Source of the DNA: Acidimicrobiales bacterium
Lineage (GTDB): Bacteria; Actinomycetota; Acidimicrobiia; Acidimicrobiales; MedAcidi-G1
Assembly: GCA_016845305.1 (NCBI GenBank)
Contig: JAERSW010000041.1
Coordinates: 1 to 64,000 of the forward strand
Length of the DNA: 64,000 bases
Direction: 5' to 3'
Below, piece after piece: positions 1-13,283 of the stretch. Positions within the stretch are counted from its first letter, which is position 1, and each line of letters opens with the position of its first letter. The notes beneath the pieces were generated by a model. It ran no database searches. It saw only the letters and a program-made list of their open reading frames with translations, and was not told where the DNA came from. A program made the translations under genes and the position numbers.

Positions 1-1
1 C

Positions 2-286
2 CGCGAGCAGAAGCGGATGCTGCAGCGCCAGGGCGAGGTGGACGCCGACGGCGAGCCGATCCGCCAGCGCCGCCAGCAGCAGAACCGCCAGCCCGAGGAG
101 CGCACCGGCGTCGTCCAGTTCGGCCGCGAGGTGCGGGCCGAGCTGCGCAAGGTGGCCTGGCCGTCCCGTGCGGAGACCGGCAACTACACCGCCGTGGTCA
201 TCGTGACCATCATCGCCATCACGGCCATCGTGGCCGGACTCGACTGGGTCTTCTCCCAGTCCGTCCTGGAGCTGTTCGACGTCTGA
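2..286 (+). CDS. secE: SecE, preprotein translocase small subunit (5' end outside window)
   Basis: SecE is the small membrane subunit that clamps SecY in the SecYEG export channel. The frame is open from base 2 through the left edge; the first ATG in view is at 17 (89 residues from there), so the true start may lie outside. A Gln/Arg-rich hydrophilic stretch is followed by the family hallmark ELRKVAWPSRAE (about residues 42-53 from that ATG) and one hydrophobic transmembrane segment (about 57-80). The stop overlaps the nusG start (TGATG), the usual secE-nusG coupling. Confidence 0.93.
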   Translation, partial: REQKRMLQRQGEVDADGEPIRQRRQQQNRQPEERTGVVQFGREVRAELRKVAWPSRAETGNYTAVVIVTIIAITAIVAGLDWVFSQSVLELFDV

Positions 287-1128
287 TGAGCACCACCGAG
301 GATCCCATCGTGAGCACCGAGACCCCCATCGCCGACGCCGAGGCCACCGACTCCCATCTCGCCGAGGAGGCCGGGCTCGCCGAGGAGGCCGCGCCCACCG
401 CGGCCGACCTGCTGCCCACCGGCACCCGTGCCCCCGTCGAGGCGCCGGCCGAGGCGCCCACCTCTGATGAGGCCCCGTCTGACGAGGCCCCGTCCTCCGA
501 GATCGGCGCCGACGAGGTCCTCGACGAGGACGACCTGTTCGCCGAGGACATCGAGCCGGAGCCCAAGCGCGAGAGCGCCTACGACCGTCCCGGCAACTGG
601 TACGTCGTGCACACCCAGTCGGGCTACGAGAAGAAGGTCAAGCAGAACCTCGAGGCCCGCCGCGACTCGATGCACCTCGAGGACCGGATCCTCGAGGTCG
701 AGATCCCGATGGAGGACGTCGACGAGTTCCGCAACGGGAAGAAGGTGACCGTCTCCAAGAAGGTCTTCCCCGGCTACCTGCTGGTGCGCTGCTTCCTAGA
801 CGACGAGAGCTGGTCGGCCATCCGCGACACGCCGGGCGTGGTCAACTTCGTGGGCTCTGGCGGCAAGCCGTCCCGGCTGCGCCGCAAGGAGGTCGAGAAC
901 TTCCTGCCGGTGGCCGACGAGTCCGAGGCCGTGGTGCCGAAGCGCTCCAAGGCCCGCTTCGGCTTCGGCGTCGGCGAGACGGTGCGCGTCAAGGAGGGGC
1001 CGTTCGCCGACTTCTCCGGTGCCATCCAGGAGATCAACGAGGACCAGCTCAAGGTCAAGGTGCTGGTCAACATCTTCGGCCGGGAGACCCCGGTCGAGTT
1101 GGAGTTCGCGCAGGTCGCGCAGCTGTAG
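286..1128 (+). CDS. nusG: Transcription termination/antitermination factor NusG
   Basis: NusG binds RNA polymerase and links it to Rho or to the ribosome. The protein is 280 residues, about 100 longer than a minimal NusG because of an acidic, Ala/Glu/Asp-rich N-terminal extension (about 1-95). The NGN domain starts near residue 103 with NWYVVHTQSGYEKKVKQNL and includes FPGYLLVRC; a C-terminal KOW domain follows (VGETVRVKEGPFADFSGA). The ATG overlaps the secE stop by one base. N-terminal extensions of this kind are common in actinobacterial NusG. Further in-frame start codons exist inside the extension, but the overlap favours this one. Confidence 0.95.
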   Translation: MSTTEDPIVSTETPIADAEATDSHLAEEAGLAEEAAPTAADLLPTGTRAPVEAPAEAPTSDEAPSDEAPSSEIGADEVLDEDDLFAEDIEPEPKRESAYDRPGNWYVVHTQSGYEKKVKQNLEARRDSMHLEDRILEVEIPMEDVDEFRNGKKVTVSKKVFPGYLLVRCFLDDESWSAIRDTPGVVNFVGSGGKPSRLRRKEVENFLPVADESEAVVPKRSKARFGFGVGETVRVKEGPFADFSGAIQEINEDQLKVKVLVNIFGRETPVELEFAQVAQL

Positions 1129-1322
1129 GGCACCGGCGCCGGGCCCGTCCGGCGTGACCCGCACCACGCTCCGGACGAGCGTCGCGGGTTGCCGATCGAC
1201 GGACGCCGGACCAGACTTGACCGTTCCCCGAACGGCCCCGCCACCACGGCGGACCGTTCAGCGGGCGGCCCCCGCACCGGCGGGCGCCCCCACCACGAGA
1301 GACGAACCGGGATACCAGAGAC

Positions 1323-1748
1323 ATGGCGAAGAAGCAGATCGCAGCGGTCGTGAAGATCCAGATTCCGGCCGGCCAGGCGTCGCCCGCCCCGCCGGTGGGT
1401 ACGGCGCTCGGCCCCCACGGCGTGGCCATCATGGACTTCTGCAAGGAGTACAACGCCAAGACCGAGGACAAGCGCGGCCAGATCGTCCCCGTCGAGATCA
1501 CCATCTACGAGGACCGTTCGTTCACCTTCGTCACCAAGACGCCGCCCACCTCGTTCCTGATCCGCCAGGCCGCCGGCCTGGAGAAGGCCTCCCAGAACCC
1601 GGGCCGCGAAGAGGCCGGGACGATCAGCTGGGCCCAGGTGACCGAGATCGCCGAGGCCAAGATGCCCGACCTGAACGCCAACGACCTCGAGGGCGCCAAG
1701 CTGCAGGTCGCCGGCACCGCCCGCAGCATGGGGATCGCCGTCGGCTGA
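1323..1748 (+). CDS. rplK: 50S ribosomal protein L11
   Basis: L11 binds 23S rRNA at the GTPase-associated centre and is the target region of thiopeptides. The 141 residues match the usual family length. The N-terminal domain begins [17 protein letters not shown] with the [12 protein letters not shown] proline/glycine segment; the rRNA-binding C-terminal domain ends ARSMGIAV. A 194-base gap separates it from nusG; I found no convincing -35/-10 pair there, only a short hairpin near 1221-1235. rplA follows after 147 bases. Confidence 0.97.
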   Translation: MAKKQIAAVVKIQIPAGQASPAPPVGTALGPHGVAIMDFCKEYNAKTEDKRGQIVPVEITIYEDRSFTFVTKTPPTSFLIRQAAGLEKASQNPGREEAGTISWAQVTEIAEAKMPDLNANDLEGAKLQVAGTARSMGIAVG

Positions 1749-1895
1749 GCCGGCGGCCTGCCCGACCGCCCCTGCCGGGGCACCGCACAACCGAATCCGA
1801 AGGGTCGCCGCCACGGCGGTTCCGTCGACGGGGAGGACCTCGCCCCGCCGGAGCCAACGACCCGCCCGAGGGAGCCGATCGAAGGAGATGGCGAC

Positions 1896-2591
1896 ATGAG
1901 CAGGAATGGAAAGCGCTACACGGACGCTGCGGCACGGTTCGACCGTGACCAGCAGTACTCGGCGACCGAGGCCCTCGAGCTGGCCTCGTCGCTGGCCGGT
2001 GCCAAGTTCGACGAGGGCATCGACCTGCTGGTCCGCCTCGGCGTCGACCCCCGCAAGACCGACGAGATGGTCCGTGGCACCGTCGCGCTGCCCGAGGGCA
2101 CCGGCAAGGACGTCCGGGTCGCCGTGTTCGCCCAGGGCGAGGCGGCCAACGCGGCCCGCGAGGCCGGTGCCGACCACGTGGGCGCCGACGACCTGGCCGC
2201 CGAGGTCGAGGGCGGGATGCTGGACTTCGACGTGGCCATCGCCACCCCCGACATGATGCCGACGGTCGGCAAGCTGGGCCGGGCGCTCGGCCCCCGTGGC
2301 CTGATGCCCAACCCCAAGTCGGGCACGGTCACCGACGACGTGGCCAAGGCGGTCGGCGAGTTCAAGGGCGGCAAGGTCGAGTTCCGCACCGACCGGTACG
2401 GGAACGTCCACCTGCCCATCGGCAAGGCCAGCTTCGACGGGGCCGCCCTGACGGCCAACCTGACCGCCGCCATCGACGAGCTGGTGCGCCTCAAGCCGTC
2501 GTCGGCCAAGGGTCGCTACCTCAAGAAGGTCTCGGTGTCCTCGACCATGGGCCCCGGCATCCGCATCGACCCGCTCCGGGTCGACCAGTAA
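1896..2591 (+). CDS. rplA: 50S ribosomal protein L1
   Basis: L1 forms the mobile L1 stalk that helps tRNA leave the E site; in other bacteria it also represses the rplK-rplA message. The 231 residues are typical. The signature [19 protein letters not shown] lies near the middle (from about residue 128), followed by [15 protein letters not shown]. An AAGGAGATG-type ribosome-binding site lies a few bases before the ATG. It sits in the standard order rplK-rplA-rplJ-rplL. Confidence 0.97.
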   Translation: MSRNGKRYTDAAARFDRDQQYSATEALELASSLAGAKFDEGIDLLVRLGVDPRKTDEMVRGTVALPEGTGKDVRVAVFAQGEAANAAREAGADHVGADDLAAEVEGGMLDFDVAIATPDMMPTVGKLGRALGPRGLMPNPKSGTVTDDVAKAVGEFKGGKVEFRTDRYGNVHLPIGKASFDGAALTANLTAAIDELVRLKPSSAKGRYLKKVSVSSTMGPGIRIDPLRVDQ

Positions 2592-2655
2592 CCGCCCCCG
2601 TCCGGCCTCGCTGCCGGGCATGGGGTGACACGGTGGGGAGACCGGCGGTCGCCGG

Positions 2656-2661
2656 TAGCCT
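2656..2661 (+). promoter_or_regulatory. Possible -10 box (TAGCCT) for rplJ-rplL
   Basis: This TANNNT hexamer lies in the 328-base gap between rplA and rplJ. The same TAGCCT hexamer is used before infA, rplM and the UDG gene in this window. No good -35 is seen at 16-18 bases. If it is used, the transcript would carry a leader of about 250 bases before rplJ, where the L10 autoregulatory structure would be expected. No other gene is seen in this gap. Confidence 0.4.
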
Positions 2662-2919
2662 GACCGACACAATCGACACGCTCACCGAAGACCTCCGGGT
2701 TGCGCCCAGGCGCAGAACGAGGCCTCGGCCCGCCGGCACGGTCCGGTGGTGCCCGGCCCGCCCGAGCAGGAGAGCCCTCCTGACCGATCGGGGTCGGAGC
2801 CATCCCCCGGGGTGGCCCGTCACCGTCGTCTACGGCCTCCGCCGTCCGAGGTGTGCGTGACCGGCCTCCGGGCCGGTGACCAGACCGAAGAACCGATCGA
2901 GATCAACAGGAGAGGAGTG

Positions 2920-3579
2920 GTGAGCGTGGGAGACGTCCGTGCCGAGAAGGTGGCGGTCGTGGCCGAGGTCCGGGAGAAGCTCTCGACCGCCGACGCCGCT
3001 GTCCTGACCGAATACCGGGGACTCGACGTCCCGGCCCTGGCTGCCCTGCGCGACGCCCTGCGCGAGGCCGGCGGCGAGTACAAGGTGTACAAGAACACCC
3101 TGGTGCGCTTCGCCGTCGAGGAGCTGGGCCTGGAGATCGACGACCTGCTGACCGGCCCGACGGCCATCGCCTTCGCCGGCGAGAAGGCCGACGGCACCGC
3201 CGGTGACCCGGTGGCCGTGGCCAAGGCGCTCAAGGAGTTCTCCAAGACCCACGAGGCCCTCGTCATCAAGGGCGGGCTGCTCGACGAGAAGCGCCTGACC
3301 GCCGAGGAGATCTCCGCCCTGGCCGAGATCGCGCCCCGCGAGGTGCTGCTGGCCCAGCTGGCCGGCGCCATGGCCGCCCCGATGCAGCAGTTCGCCGCTC
3401 TGCTCAAGGCGCTGCCCCAGAACATGGCCTACGCGCTGCAGGCCCTCATCGAGCAGGGAGGCGCCCCCGGTGCCCCGACTGCCGACGAGGCGCCCGCCGA
3501 GGCCGCACAGACCGATGCCGAGGGGGCCGATGAGGCCGCCGACGCCGAGGAACCCGTCAGCCGCGACGAAGAGGAGTGA
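2920..3579 (+). CDS. rplJ: 50S ribosomal protein L10
   Basis: L10 anchors L7/L12 dimers to the ribosome stalk. I place the start at the GTG at 2920 (219 residues), 7 bases after an AGGAG; a GTG at 2917 is the alternative. The frame stays open further upstream, but that stretch does not look like L10. The body has the family pattern ([32 protein letters not shown]). The last 35 or so residues form an acidic Ala/Glu/Asp tail absent from most L10 proteins. rplL starts 2 bases after the stop. Confidence 0.93.
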   Translation: MSVGDVRAEKVAVVAEVREKLSTADAAVLTEYRGLDVPALAALRDALREAGGEYKVYKNTLVRFAVEELGLEIDDLLTGPTAIAFAGEKADGTAGDPVAVAKALKEFSKTHEALVIKGGLLDEKRLTAEEISALAEIAPREVLLAQLAGAMAAPMQQFAALLKALPQNMAYALQALIEQGGAPGAPTADEAPAEAAQTDAEGADEAADAEEPVSRDEEE

Positions 3580-3581
3580 TC

Positions 3582-3965
3582 ATGGCGACGAAGGAAGAGA
3601 TCCTGGATGCGATCGCCGGGATGACCGTGCTCGAGCTGAGCGAACTGCTGTCGGACTTCGAGGAGAAGTTCGGCGTGACGGCGGCGGCCCCCGTGGCCGT
3701 GGCCGCGGCCGCCCCCGCGGGCGGTGGCGATGCCGGTGGCGACGAGGAGGAGAAGGATTCCTTCGACGTCGTGCTGGCCGGTGCCGGCGACAAGAAGATC
3801 CAGGTCATCAAGGAGGTCCGTGCGCTGACCAACCTGGGCCTGAAGGACGCCAAGGACCTGGTCGACGGTGCTCCGGCGACGGTGCTCGAGGGCGCCTCGA
3901 AGGAGGACGCCGAGAAGGCCAAGGAGGCCCTCGAGGGCGCCGGCGCCAGCATCGAGCTCAAGTAG
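3582..3965 (+). CDS. rplL: 50S ribosomal protein L7/L12
   Basis: L7/L12 is the multicopy stalk protein that recruits translational GTPases. It is 127 residues from the ATG at 3582, which has GAAGAGGAG just upstream; an in-frame GTG at 3576 lies inside that ribosome-binding site and is unlikely. The N-terminal dimerisation domain is followed by an Ala/Gly-rich hinge (about 30-52) and the C-terminal factor-binding domain with [20 protein letters not shown]. It is followed by a strong hairpin and the rpoB promoters. Confidence 0.97.
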   Translation: MATKEEILDAIAGMTVLELSELLSDFEEKFGVTAAAPVAVAAAAPAGGGDAGGDEEEKDSFDVVLAGAGDKKIQVIKEVRALTNLGLKDAKDLVDGAPATVLEGASKEDAEKAKEALEGAGASIELK

Positions 3966-4012
3966 TCCCCTTTCGGAGGGAACGGTTCGGCGCTCGCCGC
4001 CGGACCGCCAAC

Positions 4013-4060
4013 GGACCCCGGGGTCCCGTCGACGACGGGCCCCGGGGTTCCGTCGTTTTC
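4013..4060 (+). terminator. Terminator or attenuator hairpin between rplL and rpoB
   Basis: Two GC-rich arms (4013-4030 and 4034-4051) are complementary apart from single-base bulges and a 3-base loop, and are followed by GTCGTTTT. The position after rplL and before rpoB fits partial termination, which lowers rpoBC expression relative to the stalk proteins in many bacteria. The two promoters below lie downstream of it. Confidence 0.75.
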
Positions 4061-4124
4061 CCGGGGCCGCCCCTCGGGGCCATCCTCCGGAATCGGGCTC
4101 GATGTTTCGATCCCGTGACGGTGC

Positions 4125-4154
4125 TTGACCCTGGCGCGACGCTGCCGGTACCGT
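4125..4154 (+). promoter_or_regulatory. Promoter P1 upstream of rpoB
   Basis: TTGACC (4125-4130) and TACCGT (4149-4154) are separated by 18 bases, a good match to an actinobacterial housekeeping sigma promoter. Transcription would begin near 4161, about 170 bases before the rpoB GTG. Confidence 0.7.
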
Positions 4155-4202
4155 TCGCGCTGGAACGACCCTTCGGGGTCCGTCCGCGCTGCCCCGTAGG
4201 GG

Positions 4203-4232
4203 TTGTGCCCTCCGGCGCGCGGGCGTTAGGAT
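4203..4232 (+). promoter_or_regulatory. Promoter P2 upstream of rpoB
   Basis: TTGTGC (4203-4208) and TAGGAT (4227-4232) are separated by 18 bases, giving a predicted start near 4239 and a leader of about 95 bases. With P1 it makes a tandem pair that could drive rpoBC independently of the ribosomal stalk genes. Confidence 0.65.
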
Positions 4233-4333
4233 CCGTCGTTGCCGTGGTCGCGCCTGTCGTTCGTGCCGTTTTCGTGCACGCCGTCGACGCGCCCGGTGCG
4301 CCCACGTCCGTGTTTCCTGGCCAGGAGTTCTAG

Positions 4334-7300
4334 GTGTCTGCTCGCCCCCTCGTCCGGGACCGTTACTCGTTCGGCAATCTGGAGGAAGTCCTTCCTCTCC
4401 CCAACCTGATCGACATCCAGAAGAAGTCCTTCGACTGGTTCCGTCTTCAGGGCATCGCCGACACGTTCCGGGACCTCAGCCCCATCCAAGACTTCAGCGA
4501 GACGCTCTCGCTCGAGCTGGAGTTCGACCCGAACGACGAGGACCTGTGCCCGCCGCCGAAGTTCTCGGTGGAGGAGTGCAAGGAGAAGGACATGACCTTC
4601 TCCGCCCCGATCTTCGTCCGGGCCTCGTTCAAGAACCAGAACACGGGTGAGATCAAGGAGCAGACGGTCTTCATGGGGGACTTCCCGATGATGACCGAGA
4701 AGGGCACCTTCGTCATCAACGGCACCGAGCGCGTCGTGGTGTCGCAGCTCGTCCGCTCGCCGGGCGTCATCTTCCAGCCCGGTGACCGCTACCGGCTGCG
4801 GAACATGAGCAAGCACCAGCTGGTGACCGGCACCATCCACCCGTCGCGTGGCGAGTGGATCGAGTTCGACGTCGAGCAGAAGCCCGGCAAGGACGTCACC
4901 GCCGGGACCAAGGTGTCGCGCAAGCGCCGCCTCTCGATGTTCACCCTGCTGCGGGCCCTCGGCTACGACGAGGAGAACGAGCCGGAGTTCCTGGAGCGCT
5001 TCGTCCGCCACTTCGACTTCCTCGAGGGCCAGTGGGAGAAGGACCGCCTGCCGGAGGGTTGGCGGGCCGCCGTCGAGGCCGGCGAGGCCAGGCCGCCCCA
5101 GGACGAGGCCCTGCTCGAGATCTACAAGCGGGTCCGCCCCGGCGAGCCGCCGTCGGTGGAGTCCGCCCGCGCCTACCTCCGCAACTCCTTCTTCGAGTCC
5201 CGCCGCTACGACCTGTCCCGGGTCGGCCGGTACAAGTTGGACCGGAAGCTCGGCCCGGAGATCGAGAAGATCGAGGAGCTCTTCGGCCTCGAGCTGGAGC
5301 GCCCCGAGCCCGGGTCCCCGGTGCTGGTCCGCTCCGAGGTGCTGGCCACCTGCACCTACCTGCTGCACCTCGCCAAGGGCGAGCCCGGCTACCGCCTCGA
5401 CGACCAGGACCACTTCGCCAACCGTCGCATCCGCTCGGTCGGCGAGTTGATCCAGAACCAGCTCCGCATCGGCCTCAGCCGCATGGAGCGCGTGGTCCGC
5501 GAGCGCATGACGACCATGGACGTGGAGGCCATCGCCCCGCAGAGCCTGGTCAACATCCGCCCGGTGGTCGCCGCCATCAAGGAGTTCTTCGGAACCAGCC
5601 AGTTGTCGCAGTTCATGGACCAGGTGAACCCGCTGTCGGGCCTCACCCACCGCCGTCGTCTGTCGGCGCTCGGTCCCGGTGGCCTGTCCCGTGAGCGGGC
5701 CGGCTTCGAGGTCCGCGACGTGCACTTCTCGCACTACGGCCGCATGTGCCCCATCGAGACCCCCGAGGGTCCGAACATCGGCCTCATCGGCGGCCTCGCC
5801 ACCTACGGCCGGGTCAACGAGTTCGGCTTCATCGAGTCCCCCTACCGCATCGTCGTGGACGGCAAGGTCACCGACGAGGTGCGGTACCTGGCCGCCGACG
5901 ACGAGGAGGAGTTCGTCGTCGCCCAGGCCAACGCGCCGCTCAACCCGGACGGCACGTTCCGCAACGACCGCGTCCTCGTGCGCCGGTCGCCGCAGGCCGC
6001 CTCGCTGAACGACCTCAAGCTCCAGCTCGAGCAGGACATCTTCTTCGGTGCCACCACCGAGATCTCCTTCGTGCCGCCCAGCGAGGTCCAGCTCATGGAC
6101 GTCTCGCCGCGGCAGATCGTCTCGGTGGCCACGGCGCTCATCCCGTTCCTCGAGCACGACGACGCCAACCGGGCGCTCATGGGCGCCAACATGCAGCGAC
6201 AGGCCGTCCCGCTGATCCGTTCCGAGGCCCCGTACATCGGGACCGGCATCGAGGCCAGCGCCGCCCACGACGCGGCCGACATGATCCTGGCCGACGAGGC
6301 CGGCACGGTCACCGCCGTGGACGGCACGTCGATCACCGTCGACTACGCCAAGGCCGGGAAGCGGACCCACGACCTCCTCAAGTACGTGCGGTCCAACCAG
6401 GACACCTGCATCAACCAGAAGAGCCGCGTCGTCCCCGGGCAGAAGGTCAAGAAGGGCCAGTTGCTGGCCGACGGTTCGTCCACCGACGCCGGCGAGCTGG
6501 CGCTGGGCAAGAACCTGCTCGTGGCCTTCATGTCCTGGGAGGGCTACAACTTCGAGGACGCCATCATCCTCTCGGAGCGCCTGGTGAAGGACGACGTGCT
6601 CACGTCGATCCACATCCACGAGCACGAGATCGACGCCCGCGACACCAAGCTGGGCGCCGAGGAGATCACCGGGGACATCCCGAACCTCTCCGACGAGATC
6701 CTGGCCGACCTCGACGAGCGTGGCATCGTGCGGGTCGGTGCCGAGGTGTCGCCCGGCGACGTCCTGGTCGGCAAGGTCACCCCGAAGGGCGAGACCGAGC
6801 TGACCCCCGAGGAGCGCCTCCTCCGGGCCATCTTCGGCGAGAAGTCCCGCGAGGTGCGCGACACATCGTTGAAGGTCCCGCACGGCGAGACCGGCAAGGT
6901 CATCGACGTCAAGGTCTTCAACCGCGACGACGGCGACGAGCTGCCCCCCGGCGTCAACCAGCTGGTCCGGGTCTACGTGGCCCAGAAGCGCAAGATCAGC
7001 GTGGGCGACAAGCTGGCCGGCCGCCACGGCAACAAGGGCGTCATCTCGCGGATCCTCCCCGTGGAGGACATGCCGTACATGGCCGACGGCACCCCCGTCG
7101 ACATCATCCTCAACCCGCTGGGCGTCCCGTCCCGGATGAACGTCGGGCAGGTGCTCGAGGCCCACCTCGGCTACTGCGCCCGGTGGGGCTGGGAGATCGA
7201 TGGCGACGCCGTCGGCGACGCCCCCGTCCGCGGCACCGAGAAGAAGACCCGCCCGTCGACCGAGCCCTCGGTCCACGTGGCCACCCCGGTCTTCGACGGC

Positions 7301-7954
7301 GCCCACTGGGACGAGGAGGACCGCTCCGGCCGCCACCCCACGATCCAGAAGATCCTGGGCAACCTGCGGCCCGAGTCGGTCGACGGCGACCGCCTGGTCC
7401 AGCTCGACGGCAAGACCACCCTCTACAACGGTCGGACCGGCGAGGCCTACGACAGCCCGATCATGGTCGGGTTCGTCTACATCCTGAAGCTGGCCCACCT
7501 CGTGGACGACAAGATCCACGCCCGGTCGACCGGCCCGTACTCGATGATCACGCAGCAGCCCCTGGGCGGCAAGGCCCAGTTCGGCGGACAGCGGTTCGGC
7601 GAGATGGAGGTCTGGGCGCTGGAGGCCTACGGGGCCGCCTACTGCCTGCAGGAACTCCTGACCATCAAGTCCGACGACACCCTCGGCCGGGTCAAGGTGT
7701 ACGAGGCCATCGTCAAGGGCGACAACATCCCGGAGCCGGGCATCCCCGAGAGCTTCAAGGTGCTCATCAAGGAGATGCAGTCGTTGTGCCTCGACGTCGA
7801 GGTCCTGGCCGAGGACGGCCACGAGATCGAGATGCGGGACTTCGACGACGACCTGTACCAGGCCACCGAGTCCCTGGGCATCGACCTGACCCGCCCCGAG
7901 CGGGGATCCGACGAAGAGGACGAGCGCCGCGCCGCCGGCCTGCTCGCCCGCTGA
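4334..7954 (+). CDS. rpoB: DNA-directed RNA polymerase beta subunit
   Basis: The beta subunit of RNA polymerase, 1206 residues from a GTG start. The rifampicin region is at residues 420-446: [12 protein letters not shown]429, H439 and S444 (E. coli D516, H526, S531) keep the sensitive-type residues, while the usual Asn at E. coli position 518 is Val431. The catalytic-region motifs [20 protein letters not shown] and [19 protein letters not shown] are intact. rpoC starts 40 bases downstream. Length and motif order are normal for Actinobacteria. Confidence 0.99.
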   Translation: MSARPLVRDRYSFGNLEEVLPLPNLIDIQKKSFDWFRLQGIADTFRDLSPIQDFSETLSLELEFDPNDEDLCPPPKFSVEECKEKDMTFSAPIFVRASFKNQNTGEIKEQTVFMGDFPMMTEKGTFVINGTERVVVSQLVRSPGVIFQPGDRYRLRNMSKHQLVTGTIHPSRGEWIEFDVEQKPGKDVTAGTKVSRKRRLSMFTLLRALGYDEENEPEFLERFVRHFDFLEGQWEKDRLPEGWRAAVEAGEARPPQDEALLEIYKRVRPGEPPSVESARAYLRNSFFESRRYDLSRVGRYKLDRKLGPEIEKIEELFGLELERPEPGSPVLVRSEVLATCTYLLHLAKGEPGYRLDDQDHFANRRIRSVGELIQNQLRIGLSRMERVVRERMTTMDVEAIAPQSLVNIRPVVAAIKEFFGTSQLSQFMDQVNPLSGLTHRRRLSALGPGGLSRERAGFEVRDVHFSHYGRMCPIETPEGPNIGLIGGLATYGRVNEFGFIESPYRIVVDGKVTDEVRYLAADDEEEFVVAQANAPLNPDGTFRNDRVLVRRSPQAASLNDLKLQLEQDIFFGATTEISFVPPSEVQLMDVSPRQIVSVATALIPFLEHDDANRALMGANMQRQAVPLIRSEAPYIGTGIEASAAHDAADMILADEAGTVTAVDGTSITVDYAKAGKRTHDLLKYVRSNQDTCINQKSRVVPGQKVKKGQLLADGSSTDAGELALGKNLLVAFMSWEGYNFEDAIILSERLVKDDVLTSIHIHEHEIDARDTKLGAEEITGDIPNLSDEILADLDERGIVRVGAEVSPGDVLVGKVTPKGETELTPEERLLRAIFGEKSREVRDTSLKVPHGETGKVIDVKVFNRDDGDELPPGVNQLVRVYVAQKRKISVGDKLAGRHGNKGVISRILPVEDMPYMADGTPVDIILNPLGVPSRMNVGQVLEAHLGYCARWGWEIDGDAVGDAPVRGTEKKTRPSTEPSVHVATPVFDGAHWDEEDRSGRHPTIQKILGNLRPESVDGDRLVQLDGKTTLYNGRTGEAYDSPIMVGFVYILKLAHLVDDKIHARSTGPYSMITQQPLGGKAQFGGQRFGEMEVWALEAYGAAYCLQELLTIKSDDTLGRVKVYEAIVKGDNIPEPGIPESFKVLIKEMQSLCLDVEVLAEDGHEIEMRDFDDDLYQATESLGIDLTRPERGSDEEDERRAAGLLAR

Positions 7955-7994
7955 CCCGCCCCGCACGCACCAGAACGAGACGCAGGAAGACACA

Positions 7995-12047
<4,053 letters not shown>

Positions 12048-12064
12048 GACGATGACCCGGCCCG

Positions 12065-12091
12065 CCGGACCGACCTGTGACGTCGGTCCGG
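12065..12091 (+). terminator. Hairpin after rpoC
   Basis: A perfect 10-bp stem (12065-12074 with 12082-12091) with a 7-base loop lies 18 bases after the rpoC stop; flanking GCCCG/CGGGC can extend it past a small bulge. There is no T run directly after it, so this may be one of the U-poor hairpins common in high-GC genomes. Confidence 0.5.
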
Positions 12092-12105
12092 TCGGGCGCG
12101 GACGT

Positions 12106-12133
12106 TTGACCGGATCGGAGCCACCCGTAGACT
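12106..12133 (+). promoter_or_regulatory. Promoter of the str operon (rpsL)
   Basis: TTGACC (12106-12111) and TAGACT (12128-12133) are 16 bases apart; reading the -35 one base earlier gives 17. The predicted start is near 12140, leaving a leader of about 125 bases before rpsL. Confidence 0.65.
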
Positions 12134-12265
12134 CGTCCGCTGTTCGGTTCCGCGTCCGGGACCGACCCCGGACCGGGCCCGCCGAGGGTGGACCGGCCCG
12201 ACCAGGTTTCCAAACGCAGAGTTCCAATCGACGGGTCCCGACGGGGCCCACCACGAGGTGACGTA

Positions 12266-12637
12266 GTGCCCACCATCCAGCAGCTGGTCCGCAAGGGCCG
12301 CCAGAGCAAGCGCCGCAAGGAAGCCACCCCGGCGCTGAAGGGCGCGCCCCAGCGTCGTGGCGTCTGCACCCGCGTGTACACCACCACGCCGAAGAAGCCG
12401 AACTCCGCCCTGCGCAAGGTGGCCCGTGTCCGGCTCACCAGCGGCATCGAGGTCACCGCCTACATCCCCGGCGAGGGCCACAACCTGCAGGAGCACTCCA
12501 TCGTGCTGGTGCGCGGCGGTCGTGTGAAGGACCTGCCGGGCGTCCGCTACAAGGTCATCCGTGGCACGCTCGACACCTCCAGCGTCGGCCAGCGTCGCCA
12601 GGCCCGGAGCCGCTACGGCGCCAAGAAGGAAGGCTGA
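12266..12637 (+). CDS. rpsL: 30S ribosomal protein S12
   Basis: S12 is the decoding-centre protein. I choose the GTG at 12266 (123 residues), which gives the family N-terminus [13 protein letters not shown]; the frame is open upstream but without S12 similarity. The conserved [17 protein letters not shown] and [11 protein letters not shown] loops carry the usual streptomycin-sensitivity lysines and no resistance-type change is evident. rpsG follows after 2 bases. Confidence 0.96.
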   Translation: MPTIQQLVRKGRQSKRRKEATPALKGAPQRRGVCTRVYTTTPKKPNSALRKVARVRLTSGIEVTAYIPGEGHNLQEHSIVLVRGGRVKDLPGVRYKVIRGTLDTSSVGQRRQARSRYGAKKEG

Positions 12638-12639
12638 CC

Positions 12640-13110
12640 ATGCCACGCAAGGGCCCCGCCGATCGTCGGGAACTGACCCCGGACCCCGTCTACCGGTCCA
12701 CCGCGGTCACCCAGCTCGTCAACAAGGTCCTCCAGCGCGGCAAGCGCTCGACGGCCGAGCGCATCGTCTACTCGGCGCTCTCCACCGTGGAGTCCAAGAC
12801 CGGCTCCGAGCCGGTCACCACGCTGAAGCGGGCCATCGACAACGTCCGCCCGCAGCTCGAGGTGCGCAGCCGCCGCGTCGGTGGTGCGACCTACCAGGTC
12901 CCGGTCGAGGTGCGTCCCCGCCGGGCCAACACGCTCGCCGTCCGCTGGCTGGTCAACTACTCGCGGGACCGCCGCGAGCGGACCATGGCCGAGCGTCTGG
13001 CCAACGAGATCATGGATGCCGCGAACGGCCTGGGTTCCTCGGTGAAGCGCCGGGAGGACCTGCACAAGATGGCCGAGTCGAACAAGGCGTTCGCCCACTA
13101 CCGCTGGTAG
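12640..13110 (+). CDS. rpsG: 30S ribosomal protein S7
   Basis: S7 nucleates assembly of the 30S head and lines the E site. The 156 residues are the standard length. It opens [18 protein letters not shown], with the beta-hairpin segment [17 protein letters not shown] near residue 85, and ends FAHYRW. The start is 2 bases after rpsL, so the two are translationally coupled. A 173-base gap before fusA holds no feature I can name. Confidence 0.97.
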   Translation: MPRKGPADRRELTPDPVYRSTAVTQLVNKVLQRGKRSTAERIVYSALSTVESKTGSEPVTTLKRAIDNVRPQLEVRSRRVGGATYQVPVEVRPRRANTLAVRWLVNYSRDRRERTMAERLANEIMDAANGLGSSVKRREDLHKMAESNKAFAHYRW

Positions 13111-13283
13111 GCGGTCCCCGCACCGACCCTTCCATCGAGACCGGCCCCGGCGCGCCGCAACGGCGATCCGTCAGGCCGTCGCCGTGACGCTCCGGCCGAC
13201 GCGGCGAGCCGTCCCACCCCAGTGGCCCGGGACGCAGAACCGACAACGATCCGAAACCACGACGAACCCCCACGAGCACTGAG

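Noticed and set aside
1129-1322. TTGACC at 1217 as a promoter of rplK
   Set aside because: No TANNNT box at 16-19 bases downstream. Left unannotated.
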